Shown here: in pieces, positions 1 through 6,640 of the stretch
Layout of the letters: every line of letters begins with the position of its first letter
Numbering within the stretch: the stretch's first letter is position 1
Assembly: GCA_934131055.1 (NCBI GenBank)
Contig: CAKOZB010000039.1
Coordinates: forward strand, 1 to 12,165
Direction: 5' to 3'
From: an uncultured Clostridia bacterium
Lineage (GTDB): Bacteria > Bacillota > Clostridia > TANB77 > CAG-508
DNA: 12,165 nucleotides
Notes under the pieces: generated by a model
The model's input: only the letters and a program-made list of their open reading frames with translations
What the model was told of the DNA's origin: nothing
The model's database searches: none
Made by a program: the position numbers and the translations under genes

Positions 1-479
1 TTACAACATTTGACTTGGGTGAGATAGCAAAAAAATGCCAAGAGAAACTAGCAATAGAAATAGAAAAGAAAAAACAAAATGTCGAATGTTACGTTACAGC
101 CGATGTTCCACCAATAGAAGCAGACAAGAATGGAATAGAAAGAGTAATCTTAAACGTATTATCTAATGCCGTGAAATATACGCAAGAAGAAGGAATTATC
201 AAAATTTATGTTGGTTTTGTATATAATGATGCTTACATAAAAGTAATAGATAACGGAATTGGAATTCCAAAAGAAGATTTAGCAAGAGTGTTCGAACGTT
301 TCTACAGGGTAGATAAGGCTCGTTCAAGAGAAATGGGCGGTACTGGACTTGGACTATCAATTGCAAAAGAAATAATAGAACAAAATAATGGAAGTATAGA
401 CATCAAGAGTGAATTGGGAAAAGGAACAGAAGTTGTTATTAGAATTCCAGCTGTAAAGAAAGGAACAGAAAATGAGTGA
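1..479 (+). CDS. Sensor histidine kinase, C-terminal ATPase part (5' end outside window)
   Basis: This is the 3' end of a two-component sensor kinase; the reading frame is open from base 3 with no stop before the window edge. The visible residues make up the HATPase_c domain that binds ATP and phosphorylates a histidine located upstream of the window. An N box (NVLSNAVKYT), a G1 box (DNGIGIP), an F box (FERFYRVDKARS) and a G2 box (GGTGLGLSIAKEI) appear in the expected order, and the protein ends soon after the last strand (GTEVVIRIP). The F and G2 boxes resemble PhoR/WalK-type kinases. The sensor region and partner regulator are not visible, so the signal is unknown. The stop codon overlaps the lepB start by 8 bases (ATGAGTGA), which implies translational coupling. 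A TTG at 15 is not the true start, because the family needs a dimerisation/phosphoacceptor domain upstream. Confidence 0.93.
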   Translation, partial: TTFDLGEIAKKCQEKLAIEIEKKKQNVECYVTADVPPIEADKNGIERVILNVLSNAVKYTQEEGIIKIYVGFVYNDAYIKVIDNGIGIPKEDLARVFERFYRVDKARSREMGGTGLGLSIAKEIIEQNNGSIDIKSELGKGTEVVIRIPAVKKGTENE

Positions 480-1122
480 TAAATTAAAAAATATATTAGA
501 ATGGATTGAATGCATAGTAATAGCAATTGTACTTGCATTATTAATAAGATATTATGTTGGAACTCCAACAGTAGTTCAAATGGATTCAATGTACCCTACA
601 TTAAAGCAAGGGGAAAGGTTAGTACTAAACAGAATACCAAGAACAAGAAAGCAACTTCCTAAAAGAGGAGATATAATAACATTTGAACAACCAAGTGTTA
701 CATATATTGGAGAAGATAAAGTAGATTTAAACAATCCAGTTGCAATATATGACAAAGAGCCAACAAATGTATTCTCTAAGTTCGCATATTATGTGCTAGA
801 ATGGGGAAAGACGAGCTATATAAAAAGAGTTATAGGTTTACCAGGTGAACATGTACAAATAATGGATGGAAAAGTATATATTAATGGCGAGGAATTAGAT
901 GAATCTGCTTACTTAAATTCAAATGTGAAAACTGAAGCTTATGGTGGAATGTTTACAGATATAGTAGTTCCAGAAGGTTACGTATTTGCGATGGGAGATA
1001 ATAGAAGCGTTTCGGCAGATTGTAGAAGATTTGGTTGTATTCCATTAGAAAAAATAGAAGGAAAAGTTACTATAAGATTTTGGCCATTAAATAAATTTGG
1101 AACTATAAAAAAAGCTGAATAG
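472..1122 (+). CDS. lepB: Signal peptidase I
   Basis: A 216-residue type I signal peptidase, a membrane-anchored serine protease that removes signal peptides from exported proteins on the outer face of the membrane. There is one N-terminal transmembrane segment at about residues 12-29. Box B, MDSMYPTL, carries the likely nucleophile Ser39. Box D, YIKRVIGLPGE, carries the general base Lys118. Box E is GDNRSVSADCRRFG (residues 175-188). The usual GDNRxxSxDSR motif has Cys184 in place of the second serine, a mild deviation. The length fits Gram-positive SipS-type enzymes. The ATG at 472 lies inside the end of the kinase gene, so the two are probably cotranslated. The stop codon overlaps the ribosome-binding site of holB, making kinase-lepB-holB a tight run. 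Confidence 0.95.
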   Translation: MSDKLKNILEWIECIVIAIVLALLIRYYVGTPTVVQMDSMYPTLKQGERLVLNRIPRTRKQLPKRGDIITFEQPSVTYIGEDKVDLNNPVAIYDKEPTNVFSKFAYYVLEWGKTSYIKRVIGLPGEHVQIMDGKVYINGEELDESAYLNSNVKTEAYGGMFTDIVVPEGYVFAMGDNRSVSADCRRFGCIPLEKIEGKVTIRFWPLNKFGTIKKAE

Positions 1123-1133
1123 GAGATAAAAAC

Positions 1134-2108
1134 TTGAGTTTTGAAAATATTATTGGAAATAAGAAAATAAAATCAGAATTTATAGAAACCATAAAAAATA
1201 ATACATTATCACATAGCTATTTATTTGTTGGACAAGAGGGAATTGGAAAAAAGTTATTTGCAAAAGAACTTGCTAAAATGGCTTTATGCTTGAATAATCC
1301 AAATAGTTCTAAAGGTGATATTTCGGAAGAAAATGTTAATGTTAGTGCTAATGTAATTGGAAATGATAATTGCAGCTCATGTGTAAAATTTGATTCAGGA
1401 AACAACCCAGACTTTGTTTTGATAGAGCCTGATGGGAATTCTATCAAAATAGCACAGATAAGAGAGATGCAAGAAAATGTGTATACAAAACCCATTGTGT
1501 CTAGAAAAAAAGTATTTATAATAAATGATAGTGATAAGATGACAGAAGAGGCTCAAAATAGCCTATTAAAAACGTTAGAAGAGCCACCTGAATACATAAT
1601 GATAATATTAATAACGGCAAACGAAAATAAATTGTTAAACACAATAAAATCTAGATGCTTAAAAATAAGTTTTAATAATCTGGAAACAAGAGATTTAATT
1701 TCATACATAAATAGTGTGCAGGAAATGCAAGTGCCAAGTGAAAATTTGTTAAAGATGTGTAACGGAAGCATTGGAAAGCTAATGAAGGTAAATGAAAATT
1801 TAGAAGAATACAATGCAGTAGAAAGTACAACCAACAATTTTCTAAATGAAAAAATTCCAAATGTAGTAAAAATGTTAAGCCAATTCGAAATACTATATAA
1901 ATCAAAAGAGATTATAAACGATTTACTAGATTATATGATAGTAATAATTTATGAATATATCAACAAAAATAAAGATTATAGAGCAAAATTTTTGAATTTA
2001 ATAGCAATAATAGAAGACACCAAAAATAGAATAGTTTTAAATAATAATTATGATATGTGTATTGATAATTTAGTGTTGAAATTGTGGGAGGAGACGGTTG
2101 AAAAATAA
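1134..2108 (+). CDS. holB: DNA polymerase III delta' subunit, clamp-loader AAA+ protein
   Basis: A 324-residue clamp-loader subunit that helps load the sliding clamp onto DNA. The N-terminus (FENIIGNKKIKSEF, then LSHSYLFVG) is typical of delta'/gamma/tau. A P-loop-like GQEGIGKK lies at residues 33-40. The segment ending LLKTLEEPPEYIMIILITAN, followed by IKSRC, matches the sensor 1 and SRC motif of the family. The zinc module has only three evident cysteines (Cys52, Cys80, Cys83); the usual fourth position is Phe86, and an unusually long Asn/Ser-rich insert separates Cys52 from Cys80. The start is TTG at 1134, supported by AGGAG at 1121-1125 with 8 bases of spacing and no better ATG nearby. 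A holB-ricT order is the same as in Bacillus subtilis (holB-yaaT). Confidence 0.93.
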   Translation: MSFENIIGNKKIKSEFIETIKNNTLSHSYLFVGQEGIGKKLFAKELAKMALCLNNPNSSKGDISEENVNVSANVIGNDNCSSCVKFDSGNNPDFVLIEPDGNSIKIAQIREMQENVYTKPIVSRKKVFIINDSDKMTEEAQNSLLKTLEEPPEYIMIILITANENKLLNTIKSRCLKISFNNLETRDLISYINSVQEMQVPSENLLKMCNGSIGKLMKVNENLEEYNAVESTTNNFLNEKIPNVVKMLSQFEILYKSKEIINDLLDYMIVIIYEYINKNKDYRAKFLNLIAIIEDTKNRIVLNNNYDMCIDNLVLKLWEETVEK

Positions 2109-2125
2109 TTTTATTATTTTCAACC
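2096..2125 (+). other. Hairpin spanning the holB stop codon
   Basis: GGTTGAAAAATAA (2096-2108) pairs with TTATTTTCAACC (2114-2125) across a 5-base loop, with one bulged A. The left arm contains the last codons and the TAA of holB. No U-run follows the right arm, so it is not a canonical intrinsic terminator. It may set the relative level of ricT, act as an RNA processing or stability element, or be a weak attenuator. Confidence 0.5.
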
Positions 2126-2148
2126 AAATTTAAGAAGGGAGATTATAG

Positions 2149-3102
2149 ATGAAAACAATAGTAGGGGTTAGATTCAGAAAGCCTGGCAAAGTTTATTTCT
2201 TTGATCCAGGATACATACAATTAAACTTGAAAGATAAAGTCGTGGTTGAAACTACAATGGGAGAAGACGTAGGAGAAGTTGTAATAAATAAAAGACAGAT
2301 TCCAGACGATAAAGTTTCAACAGAATTAAAAAGAATAGTAAGACTTGCAAATAATAGAGATTTAAAAAGAGTAGAAGACAACAAAATAAAAGAACAAAAA
2401 GCAATGAAGGTGTGCAAAGAAAAAATAAAAAAACACAAATTAGACATGAATTTAGTAGATGTAGAATATAAGTTTGATAATAGTAAAATAATATTCTATT
2501 TTACAGCTGATGGACGTGTAGATTTTAGAGAGCTTGTAAAAGATTTAGCAGCTATCTACAAAACAAGAATAGAGCTAAGACAAATAGGTGTTAGAGATGA
2601 AGTTAGAAAAATAGGTGGAAACGGTGTTTGTGGAAGAGAACTATGCTGTTGCTCATTCTTAAATAATTTCGACATGGTATCAATAAAAATGGCAAAAGAG
2701 CAAAGTGCTTCTCTAAATCCATCAAAAATATCTGGAAACTGTGGAAGACTAATGTGTTGCTTGAAATATGAGCAAGAAGTATATGAAGACAAAATAAAAA
2801 AATTACCAAAAGTAGGTTCAATAGTAAAAACAGAAGATGGAGAAGGAACTGTTGTTACACAAGAGGTATTGAAAGAAGCAATAAAGGTACAATTTAGGAA
2901 AGACGACATCACAACATACAAAACATATCCAGCAAAAGACGTAAAAGTAATAAAAAATGCAAGCGAAAATGATAAAGGCAGTATTGAAAATACAGTAGAT
3001 AGTGAAGAAATGGCTAATTTAAAAGAATTACAAAAATTAGAAGAACTAGAGAAAAGAGACAAAATAATAGAAAAAGAAGAAAATAAAAGGAGAAATAATT
3101 AA
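2149..3102 (+). CDS. ricT: PSP1-domain protein, RicT/YaaT family
   Basis: A 317-residue PSP1 protein. In B. subtilis, RicT (YaaT) forms a complex with YlbF and YmcA that carries Fe-S clusters and directs RNase Y-dependent mRNA maturation; that role is transferred here by family. The N-terminus (IVGVRFRKPGKVYFF, then VVVETTMGEDVGEVV) is characteristic. The cysteine signature is complete: GVCGRELCCC at residues 160-168 and GNCGRLMCC at residues 197-204, the likely metal ligands. The C-terminal tail from about residue 270 is rich in Lys and Glu, probably helical and of no recognised fold. GGGAG lies 8 bases before the ATG. It follows holB by 40 bases and is ended by the strong terminator at 3116-3158. 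The frame and motifs are clear; the detailed role in this organism is inferred. Confidence 0.92.
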   Translation: MKTIVGVRFRKPGKVYFFDPGYIQLNLKDKVVVETTMGEDVGEVVINKRQIPDDKVSTELKRIVRLANNRDLKRVEDNKIKEQKAMKVCKEKIKKHKLDMNLVDVEYKFDNSKIIFYFTADGRVDFRELVKDLAAIYKTRIELRQIGVRDEVRKIGGNGVCGRELCCCSFLNNFDMVSIKMAKEQSASLNPSKISGNCGRLMCCLKYEQEVYEDKIKKLPKVGSIVKTEDGEGTVVTQEVLKEAIKVQFRKDDITTYKTYPAKDVKVIKNASENDKGSIENTVDSEEMANLKELQKLEELEKRDKIIEKEENKRRNN

Positions 3103-3115
3103 ATTTTACATAAAC

Positions 3116-3158
3116 AAACCAGCCAGCAGGGGTGTTAAAGTCTCTGCTGGCTGGTTTT
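3116..3158. terminator. Strong intrinsic terminator, probably bidirectional
   Basis: A perfect 14-bp stem pairs AAACCAGCCAGCAG (3116-3129) with CTGCTGGCTGGTTT (3144-3157) around a 14-base loop, followed by a short U-run on the plus strand. It is far more GC-rich than its surroundings. It lies 14 bases after ricT and 16 bases before the end of the opposing zinc-ribbon gene. The minus-strand copy ends in TGGTTTGTTTATG, so it probably stops both convergent transcripts. Confidence 0.88.
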
Positions 3159-3173
3159 GGCGTTAAGAACGTA

Positions 3174-3500
3174 TTATTCTTCAGTTTCTTCAGTTTCTTC
3201 AGTTTTCATAGCTATCCAAGGAGCTAAAACAGTACCGCATTTCGGACAAACTAAAAGTTTCATTTCCGGATGCTGCGTAGAGTGAGGAGCCAAGGCACCG
3301 TTAACAAAGATTTCTGTGAACTCTTCGTCACCTTCTAAATAATCGAATTTTACGAGTTTATTTTCGGTGGAAGGAATCGGGTTTCTAACGGGGCGGTGGC
3401 TGTACCGTCTAGTTGCAGACACTGCCTGAACTTCAATGTGCTGCTTTTCAACAAACACATATCCGCAAGACGGACACTTCTGGGTAATGGTTCTTAACAT
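3174..3500 (-). CDS. Small zinc-ribbon protein of unknown function
   Basis: A 108-residue protein not recognised as a named family. Two CxxC pairs, CPSCGY near the N-terminus (about residues 9-12) and CPKCGT near residue 92, are spaced as two halves of one zinc ribbon or as separate knuckles at opposite ends. The middle is basic (SATRRYSHRPVRNP) and then acidic (DYLEGDEEFTE). The tail is three exact TEE repeats. The start is ATG at 3500: AGGAGG at 3510-3515 is 9 bases upstream, whereas an in-frame ATG at 3548 has no ribosome-binding site. It has its own promoter (3580-3608) and no partner genes. Local GC is higher than in neighbouring genes, which could point to transfer. A role in nucleic-acid binding is possible but unproven. 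Confidence 0.7.
   Translation of the reverse strand: MLRTITQKCPSCGYVFVEKQHIEVQAVSATRRYSHRPVRNPIPSTENKLVKFDYLEGDEEFTEIFVNGALAPHSTQHPEMKLLVCPKCGTVLAPWIAMKTEETEETEE
3177..3203 (-). repeat. Three exact 9-bp tandem repeats coding for TEE
   Basis: TTCTTCAGT occurs three times in a row with no mismatch, immediately before the stop codon of the zinc-ribbon gene. Read on the minus strand it gives Thr-Glu-Glu three times. Copy number could vary by slippage without changing the frame. Confidence 0.85.
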
Positions 3501-3579
3501 GTTTTCTGACCTCCTAAAATTATTTTTGCAAAGTCGAACATAATTCATAGCTCAAAATGAGCCAAAAGAACTAAAAACA

Positions 3580-3608
3580 ATTATATCATTTTTTAGTGAT
3601 TATATCAA
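3580..3608 (-). promoter_or_regulatory. SigA-type promoter of the zinc-ribbon gene
   Basis: On the minus strand, TTGATA (3608-3603) and TATAAT (3585-3580) are separated by 17 bases, and a TGA precedes the -10 box (extended -10). The predicted start is near 3573, giving a leader of about 73 bases. That leader contains a small GCTCA/TGAGC hairpin (about 3549-3563) before the AGGAGG site. It is divergent from the promoter at 3672-3700. Confidence 0.7.
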
Positions 3609-3671
3609 TGTATAGAACGCAAAATTGACAAGATATTTCATTGGTTTTTATTAACTATTTTGTAAATTTTA

Positions 3672-3700
3672 TTGCAATACATCTATTAATTTGATATACT
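3672..3700 (+). promoter_or_regulatory. SigA-type promoter of the small membrane protein
   Basis: TTGCAA (3672-3677), a 17-base spacer, and TATACT (3695-3700) preceded by TGA (extended -10). Transcription would begin near 3707, leaving a leader of about 130 bases that holds the hairpin at 3726-3788. Confidence 0.7.
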
Positions 3701-3725
3701 ACAAATAATCGTTTAGCTTTCTTTC

Positions 3726-3788
3726 AGTTGGGTGCATAAATTAGTTATTGTAATTTTGCATTTCAACTACTAGTTTATGCACCTAACT
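3726..3788 (+). ncRNA. Long 5'-leader hairpin of the small membrane-protein gene
   Basis: AGTTGGGTGCATAAA (3726-3740) pairs with TTTATGCACCTAACT (3774-3788) as a 15-bp RNA stem with a single G-U pair and no bulge. The 33-base apical region has a possible second short stem, TAGTT/AACTA (3742-3746 with 3765-3769). It lies between a predicted transcription start near 3707 and the ribosome-binding site at 3824. It is not followed by a U-run, so it is not a terminator. No known riboswitch class was recognised. It could be a regulatory leader, a stabiliser or a separate small RNA. Confidence 0.5.
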
Positions 3789-3837
3789 CTTCACATGAAT
3801 TGTTAAGTGCAACATTATGAGAAAGGAGGCGGTAGAA

Positions 3838-4029
3838 TTGAAACATAAAGATTATAATTGCAATGATATTGCCGTTAGATATCTTGGCAGAGCTTTAATC
3901 GCTCTGATTGTTGGTATTGTTTTATGTTTTCTAGCAAGTCTAGGATATACTTCATATATCAAATGGTCAGAAAAAGAAATTGAAGTTCGTGCAGTGAACT
4001 CCAATTCTAATACAAACGAGATTCGATAA
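3838..4029 (+). CDS. Small single-span membrane protein, unknown function
   Basis: A 63-residue protein. The TTG at 3838 is chosen as start because AGGAGG at 3824-3829 sits 8 bases before it; the in-frame ATG at 3817 lies upstream of that site and has none of its own. Residues 1-16 are polar with two positive charges near the membrane (VRYLGRA). Residues about 17-37 form one hydrophobic helix (LIALIVGIVLCFLASLGY). The tail is charged, then Asn/Ser-rich (NSNSNTNEIR). There is no toxin or pilin signature and no recognised family. It has its own promoter, structured leader and terminator, so it is a one-gene transcript whose coding part is only about half of the RNA. Function unknown. Confidence 0.65.
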   Translation: MKHKDYNCNDIAVRYLGRALIALIVGIVLCFLASLGYTSYIKWSEKEIEVRAVNSNSNTNEIR

Positions 4030-4052
4030 GGGCTACGGCTCTTATCTTTTTT
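4025..4052 (+). terminator. Intrinsic terminator with UACG tetraloop
   Basis: GATAAGGGC (4025-4033) pairs with GCTCTTATC (4038-4046), with one G-U pair, closing a C(UACG)G loop of the extra-stable UNCG class, followed by six T (4047-4052). The TAA stop of the small membrane protein is inside the left arm. Confidence 0.9.
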
Positions 4053-4103
4053 ATTGAATTTTAACTTCAATAAAATAATATATAAGGAATTTTATTCCCT
4101 TAT
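4049..4103. repeat. Two consecutive A/T-rich inverted repeats
   Basis: TTTTATTGAA (4049-4058) is a perfect 10-bp inverted match to TTCAATAAAA (4066-4075). It is followed by ATAAGGAAT (4082-4090) against ATTCCCTTAT (4094-4103) with one bulge. Both lie in the space between converging transcripts and may add to transcript 3'-end formation. Confidence 0.45.
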
Positions 4104-4137
4104 TATTCTATGCATATATTTGTTTTATATACATTTA

Positions 4138-4181
4138 GAAAGTAGTTAATATACTAATATAAAGTATAATTAACTACTTTC
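4138..4181. repeat. Long imperfect hairpin between converging genes
   Basis: GAAAGTAGTTAA (4138-4149) is a perfect 12-bp inverted match to TTAACTACTTTC (4170-4181). The pairing continues inward through ATACT/AGTAT with one bulged base. The 3' flank is not U-rich on either strand, so it is more likely an mRNA 3'-end stabiliser for the ferredoxin transcript than a terminator. Confidence 0.45.
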
Positions 4182-4200
4182 ATGATACTACTTTTATTAG

Positions 4201-4222
4201 TTTTTGTCAATATTGGCAAAAA
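4201..4222 (-). terminator. Possible terminator of the por-ferredoxin operon
   Basis: A 22-bp near-perfect palindrome (TTTTTGTCAATATTGGCAAAAA), with one wobble position, lies 15 bases after the ferredoxin stop codon on the minus strand. The stem is weak and A/T-rich and its T-run lies within the arm, so termination efficiency is uncertain. Confidence 0.4.
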
Positions 4223-4237
4223 TTAATTTCAAAAATC

Positions 4238-4408
4238 TTATTCCTCTTCTGGAGCCTCAACAGGACATACGTGAGCGCATGTTCCACAGCTTATGCACAT
4301 AGAAGAATCAATTTCATATTTGCTTCCTTTATCAGAAATGCAAGAAACAGGGCAGTTAGCTGCACAAGCTCCGCAAGCAATGCATTTATCTGTAATTTTA
4401 TATGCCAT
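4238..4408 (-). CDS. 2[4Fe-4S] ferredoxin
   Basis: A 56-residue clostridial-type ferredoxin that carries electrons in the cytoplasm. Two cluster motifs are complete: CIACGACAANCP (Cys9, 12, 15, 19) and CISCGTCAHVCP (Cys38, 41, 44, 48), each a CxxCxxCxxxCP. The protein ends in an acidic EAPEEE tail. The start ATG at 4408 is supported by AGGTGG at 4417-4422; the GTG at 4420 overlaps that site and is less likely. It is the last gene downstream of porB on the same strand, after a 68-base gap. It is therefore the natural electron acceptor for the pyruvate:ferredoxin oxidoreductase encoded just upstream, an inference from position and family. Confidence 0.93.
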   Translation of the reverse strand: MAYKITDKCIACGACAANCPVSCISDKGSKYEIDSSMCISCGTCAHVCPVEAPEEE

Positions 4409-4476
4409 GAATTTCACCACCTTTTGAAAATTAAAAATAAATTGTTCTTAACTAAGTATTTGCAAAACAAGAGTAA

Positions 4477-5442
4477 CTATTCAGAAACTTTATTTGTCAT
4501 CTCTTCTAAGTTTAACAACTCTTGCCACCTTTTGTCAACCTCTTTTTGAAATTCTTCTATCATCCATTCGTTTCCAGGTTTAAACATATGCTTGAAACGT
4601 TTTTGTGGACGTAAGAATTCTTCTATTGGTAATTTTTTTGCTGGTTTGTATGTTATTTTATATACTCCGTTTACAACTTCGTATAAAGGCCAGTAGCAGG
4701 TGTCTATTGCAAGTTTGTTTATTTTCATTAAATCTTCTGTTGCATAGCCCCAACCACGTGGACATGGAGCCAAAACATTTAAAAATGTTGCACCTTCTGT
4801 GTATATTGCTTTCTCAGCTTTTTCATATAAATCTTTGAAGTTTGCAAATGCTGCTGTTTGAGCAACATATGGCAAATAGTGTGCTACCATAATTTGTGTT
4901 AAATCTTTTCTAGATTGCATTTTTCCTGGAATAACAGTTCCAGCAGGCGATGTTGTTGTGTCTGCAAATTTTGGTGTTGCAGATGAACGTTGAATTCCAG
5001 TGTTCATGTATGCACCGTTATCGTAGCAAACATATGTCATGTCGTGTCCTCTTTCCATTGCACCAGAAAGAGATTGAATTCCTATATCATAAGTTCCACC
5101 GTCTCCGCCGAATGTTATGAATTTTGTTTTTTCTCCGTCTTTTTCTACTAATTTTCCTTGCTTTACTAAAGATTTATATGCAGCTTCTACACCAGAACAT
5201 GTAGCTGATGCACACTCGAAAGCTGTGTGTATGTAAGAATCTGTCCATGCTGTATATGGGTAAATACATGTAGAAACTTCCATACAACCGGTTGCATTAG
5301 AAACAACTGCGTGGTCACCTTCGTGTAATGCTCTCATAATCATTCTTGCAACAGGAGGAGCACCACATCCGGCACACATTCTGTGTCCAGCGGTAAATCT
5401 TGATGGTTTAGTTGCCATTATTTCTTTTAAATTATATGCCAT
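4477..5442 (-). CDS. porB: Pyruvate:ferredoxin oxidoreductase, beta subunit
   Basis: A 321-residue thiamine-diphosphate-binding subunit of the four-subunit enzyme that converts pyruvate and CoA to acetyl-CoA, CO2 and reduced ferredoxin. The Fe-S ligands are visible: CAGC (Cys23, Cys26), Cys53 in NATGCMEV, and Cys227 in APCPRGWG. The ThDP/Mg motif is GDGGTYDIG (about 113-121) followed by YDNGAYMNTG (140-149). The length is usual for PorB. The ATG start is preceded by AAGGAGG lying within the end of porA, with only 3 bases between genes. Substrate is called as pyruvate from overall similarity; related 2-oxoacid oxidoreductases share this layout. Confidence 0.94.
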   Translation of the reverse strand: MAYNLKEIMATKPSRFTAGHRMCAGCGAPPVARMIMRALHEGDHAVVSNATGCMEVSTCIYPYTAWTDSYIHTAFECASATCSGVEAAYKSLVKQGKLVEKDGEKTKFITFGGDGGTYDIGIQSLSGAMERGHDMTYVCYDNGAYMNTGIQRSSATPKFADTTTSPAGTVIPGKMQSRKDLTQIMVAHYLPYVAQTAAFANFKDLYEKAEKAIYTEGATFLNVLAPCPRGWGYATEDLMKINKLAIDTCYWPLYEVVNGVYKITYKPAKKLPIEEFLRPQKRFKHMFKPGNEWMIEEFQKEVDKRWQELLNLEEMTNKVSE

Positions 5443-5445
5443 TGT

Positions 5446-6639
5446 TTATTTTCCTCCTTTACGTAATCCTAAATATCTATAAGGGTTTCCTAAATTTCCA
5501 GTCTTAACAATTTCTTGTAAGTCCTCGAATACACTTGCAATATCTTTTGTTGTAGTATCTCTACCACCAATTCCGTACATGTAGTCTACCATTGGAACAT
5601 TTGCAATTTGATTTGTATACATTGCAGATGTTACGTCTGTAAATAGGGGAGCACCAGCAGCGTTTACACTGTCATCTTTATCTAAAACTGCAACAGCCTT
5701 TAAATGTGATAATGCTTTTGCAATTTCTTCTGCTGGGAAAGGTCTGTAAACACGTACCTTTAATAGACCAGCCTTAATTCCTTTTGCTCTCAAATCGTCT
5801 ACAACAGCCTTGGTTGTGCCAGCTGTTGAGTTCATACAAACTATGGCAATTTCTGCATCGTCCAATTTATATTCTTCAAAGAAACTATATTTTCTTCCAG
5901 TCATTTTTTCGAATCTATCAGCAACTTCTAGAATAACCTTTTTTGCGTTTCTCATAGCTTCTGCTTGTTGATATTTATGCTCAAACAAGAATGCTTGTAA
6001 ATCCATTGGGCCCATTGCAACAGGCTCATCATGGTTTAATAAATAATGTTCCGGTTTATATGTACCAACGAATTCTTTAACTTTGTCATCTTCGATAAGT
6101 TCGATGTTTTCTATTGAATGAGATGTAATAAATCCATCTTGGCAAACCATTAAAGGAAGTAAAACATCTTTATTTTCGGCAATTTGATGAGCCATTATTA
6201 AATTGTCATATGCCTCTTGGTTATTCTCAGAGAAAAGCATAATCCAGCCAGCATCACGTACGCCCATTGCATCAGAATGGTCATTGTGTATGTTTAAAGG
6301 ACCAGAAACGGCTCTGTTTACTAAAGACATAACTATTGGAAGTCTTGAACCAGAAGCTATATAAAGCATTTCCCACATGAAAGACAATCCATTTGCAGAT
6401 GTTGCCGTCATGGCTCTTGCACCAGCAGCCTCTGCACCTATACAAGCACTCATAGCACTATGTTCACTCTCAACTGCAACGAATTCTGTATCAACTTGTC
6501 CGTTACTAACAAATGTTGAAAAGTATTGAGGAATTTCCGTTGATGGTGTAATAGGGAAGGCTGCAACAACATCAGGGTTAATTTGTCTCATAGCCACTGC
6601 TGAAGCTTCATTTCCACTTAAACGTTCTCTTATACTCAT
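5446..6639 (-). CDS. porA: Pyruvate:ferredoxin oxidoreductase, alpha subunit
   Basis: A 397-residue alpha subunit, forming the pyrimidine-binding half of the ThDP site and part of the pyruvate pocket. The family N-terminus (IRERLSGNEA, then INPDVVAAFPITPSTEI) is clear, as is the block GPLNIHNDHSDAMGVRDAGW, which marks the pyruvate rather than the VOR/KOR type. The C-terminal transketolase-C-like domain includes KVRVYRPFP and AVLDKDDSVNAAG. The start is placed at ATG 6639: an in-frame TTG at 6651 directly abuts the AGGAAGGAG site, leaving no spacing, whereas the ATG has 12 bases. The start follows the porD stop by one base (TAA-T-ATG), implying translational coupling. Confidence 0.94.
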   Translation of the reverse strand: MSIRERLSGNEASAVAMRQINPDVVAAFPITPSTEIPQYFSTFVSNGQVDTEFVAVESEHSAMSACIGAEAAGARAMTATSANGLSFMWEMLYIASGSRLPIVMSLVNRAVSGPLNIHNDHSDAMGVRDAGWIMLFSENNQEAYDNLIMAHQIAENKDVLLPLMVCQDGFITSHSIENIELIEDDKVKEFVGTYKPEHYLLNHDEPVAMGPMDLQAFLFEHKYQQAEAMRNAKKVILEVADRFEKMTGRKYSFFEEYKLDDAEIAIVCMNSTAGTTKAVVDDLRAKGIKAGLLKVRVYRPFPAEEIAKALSHLKAVAVLDKDDSVNAAGAPLFTDVTSAMYTNQIANVPMVDYMYGIGGRDTTTKDIASVFEDLQEIVKTGNLGNPYRYLGLRKGGK

Positions 6640-6640
6640 A

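Noticed and set aside
3501..3548. ATG at 3548 as start of the zinc-ribbon gene
   Set aside because: The AGGAGG site lies inside this extension and serves the ATG at 3500; no ribosome-binding site precedes 3548.
3501..3837. tRNA or known riboswitch in the divergent intergenic region
   Set aside because: No cloverleaf, no CCA end and no recognised riboswitch core; only two promoters and one long hairpin are supported.
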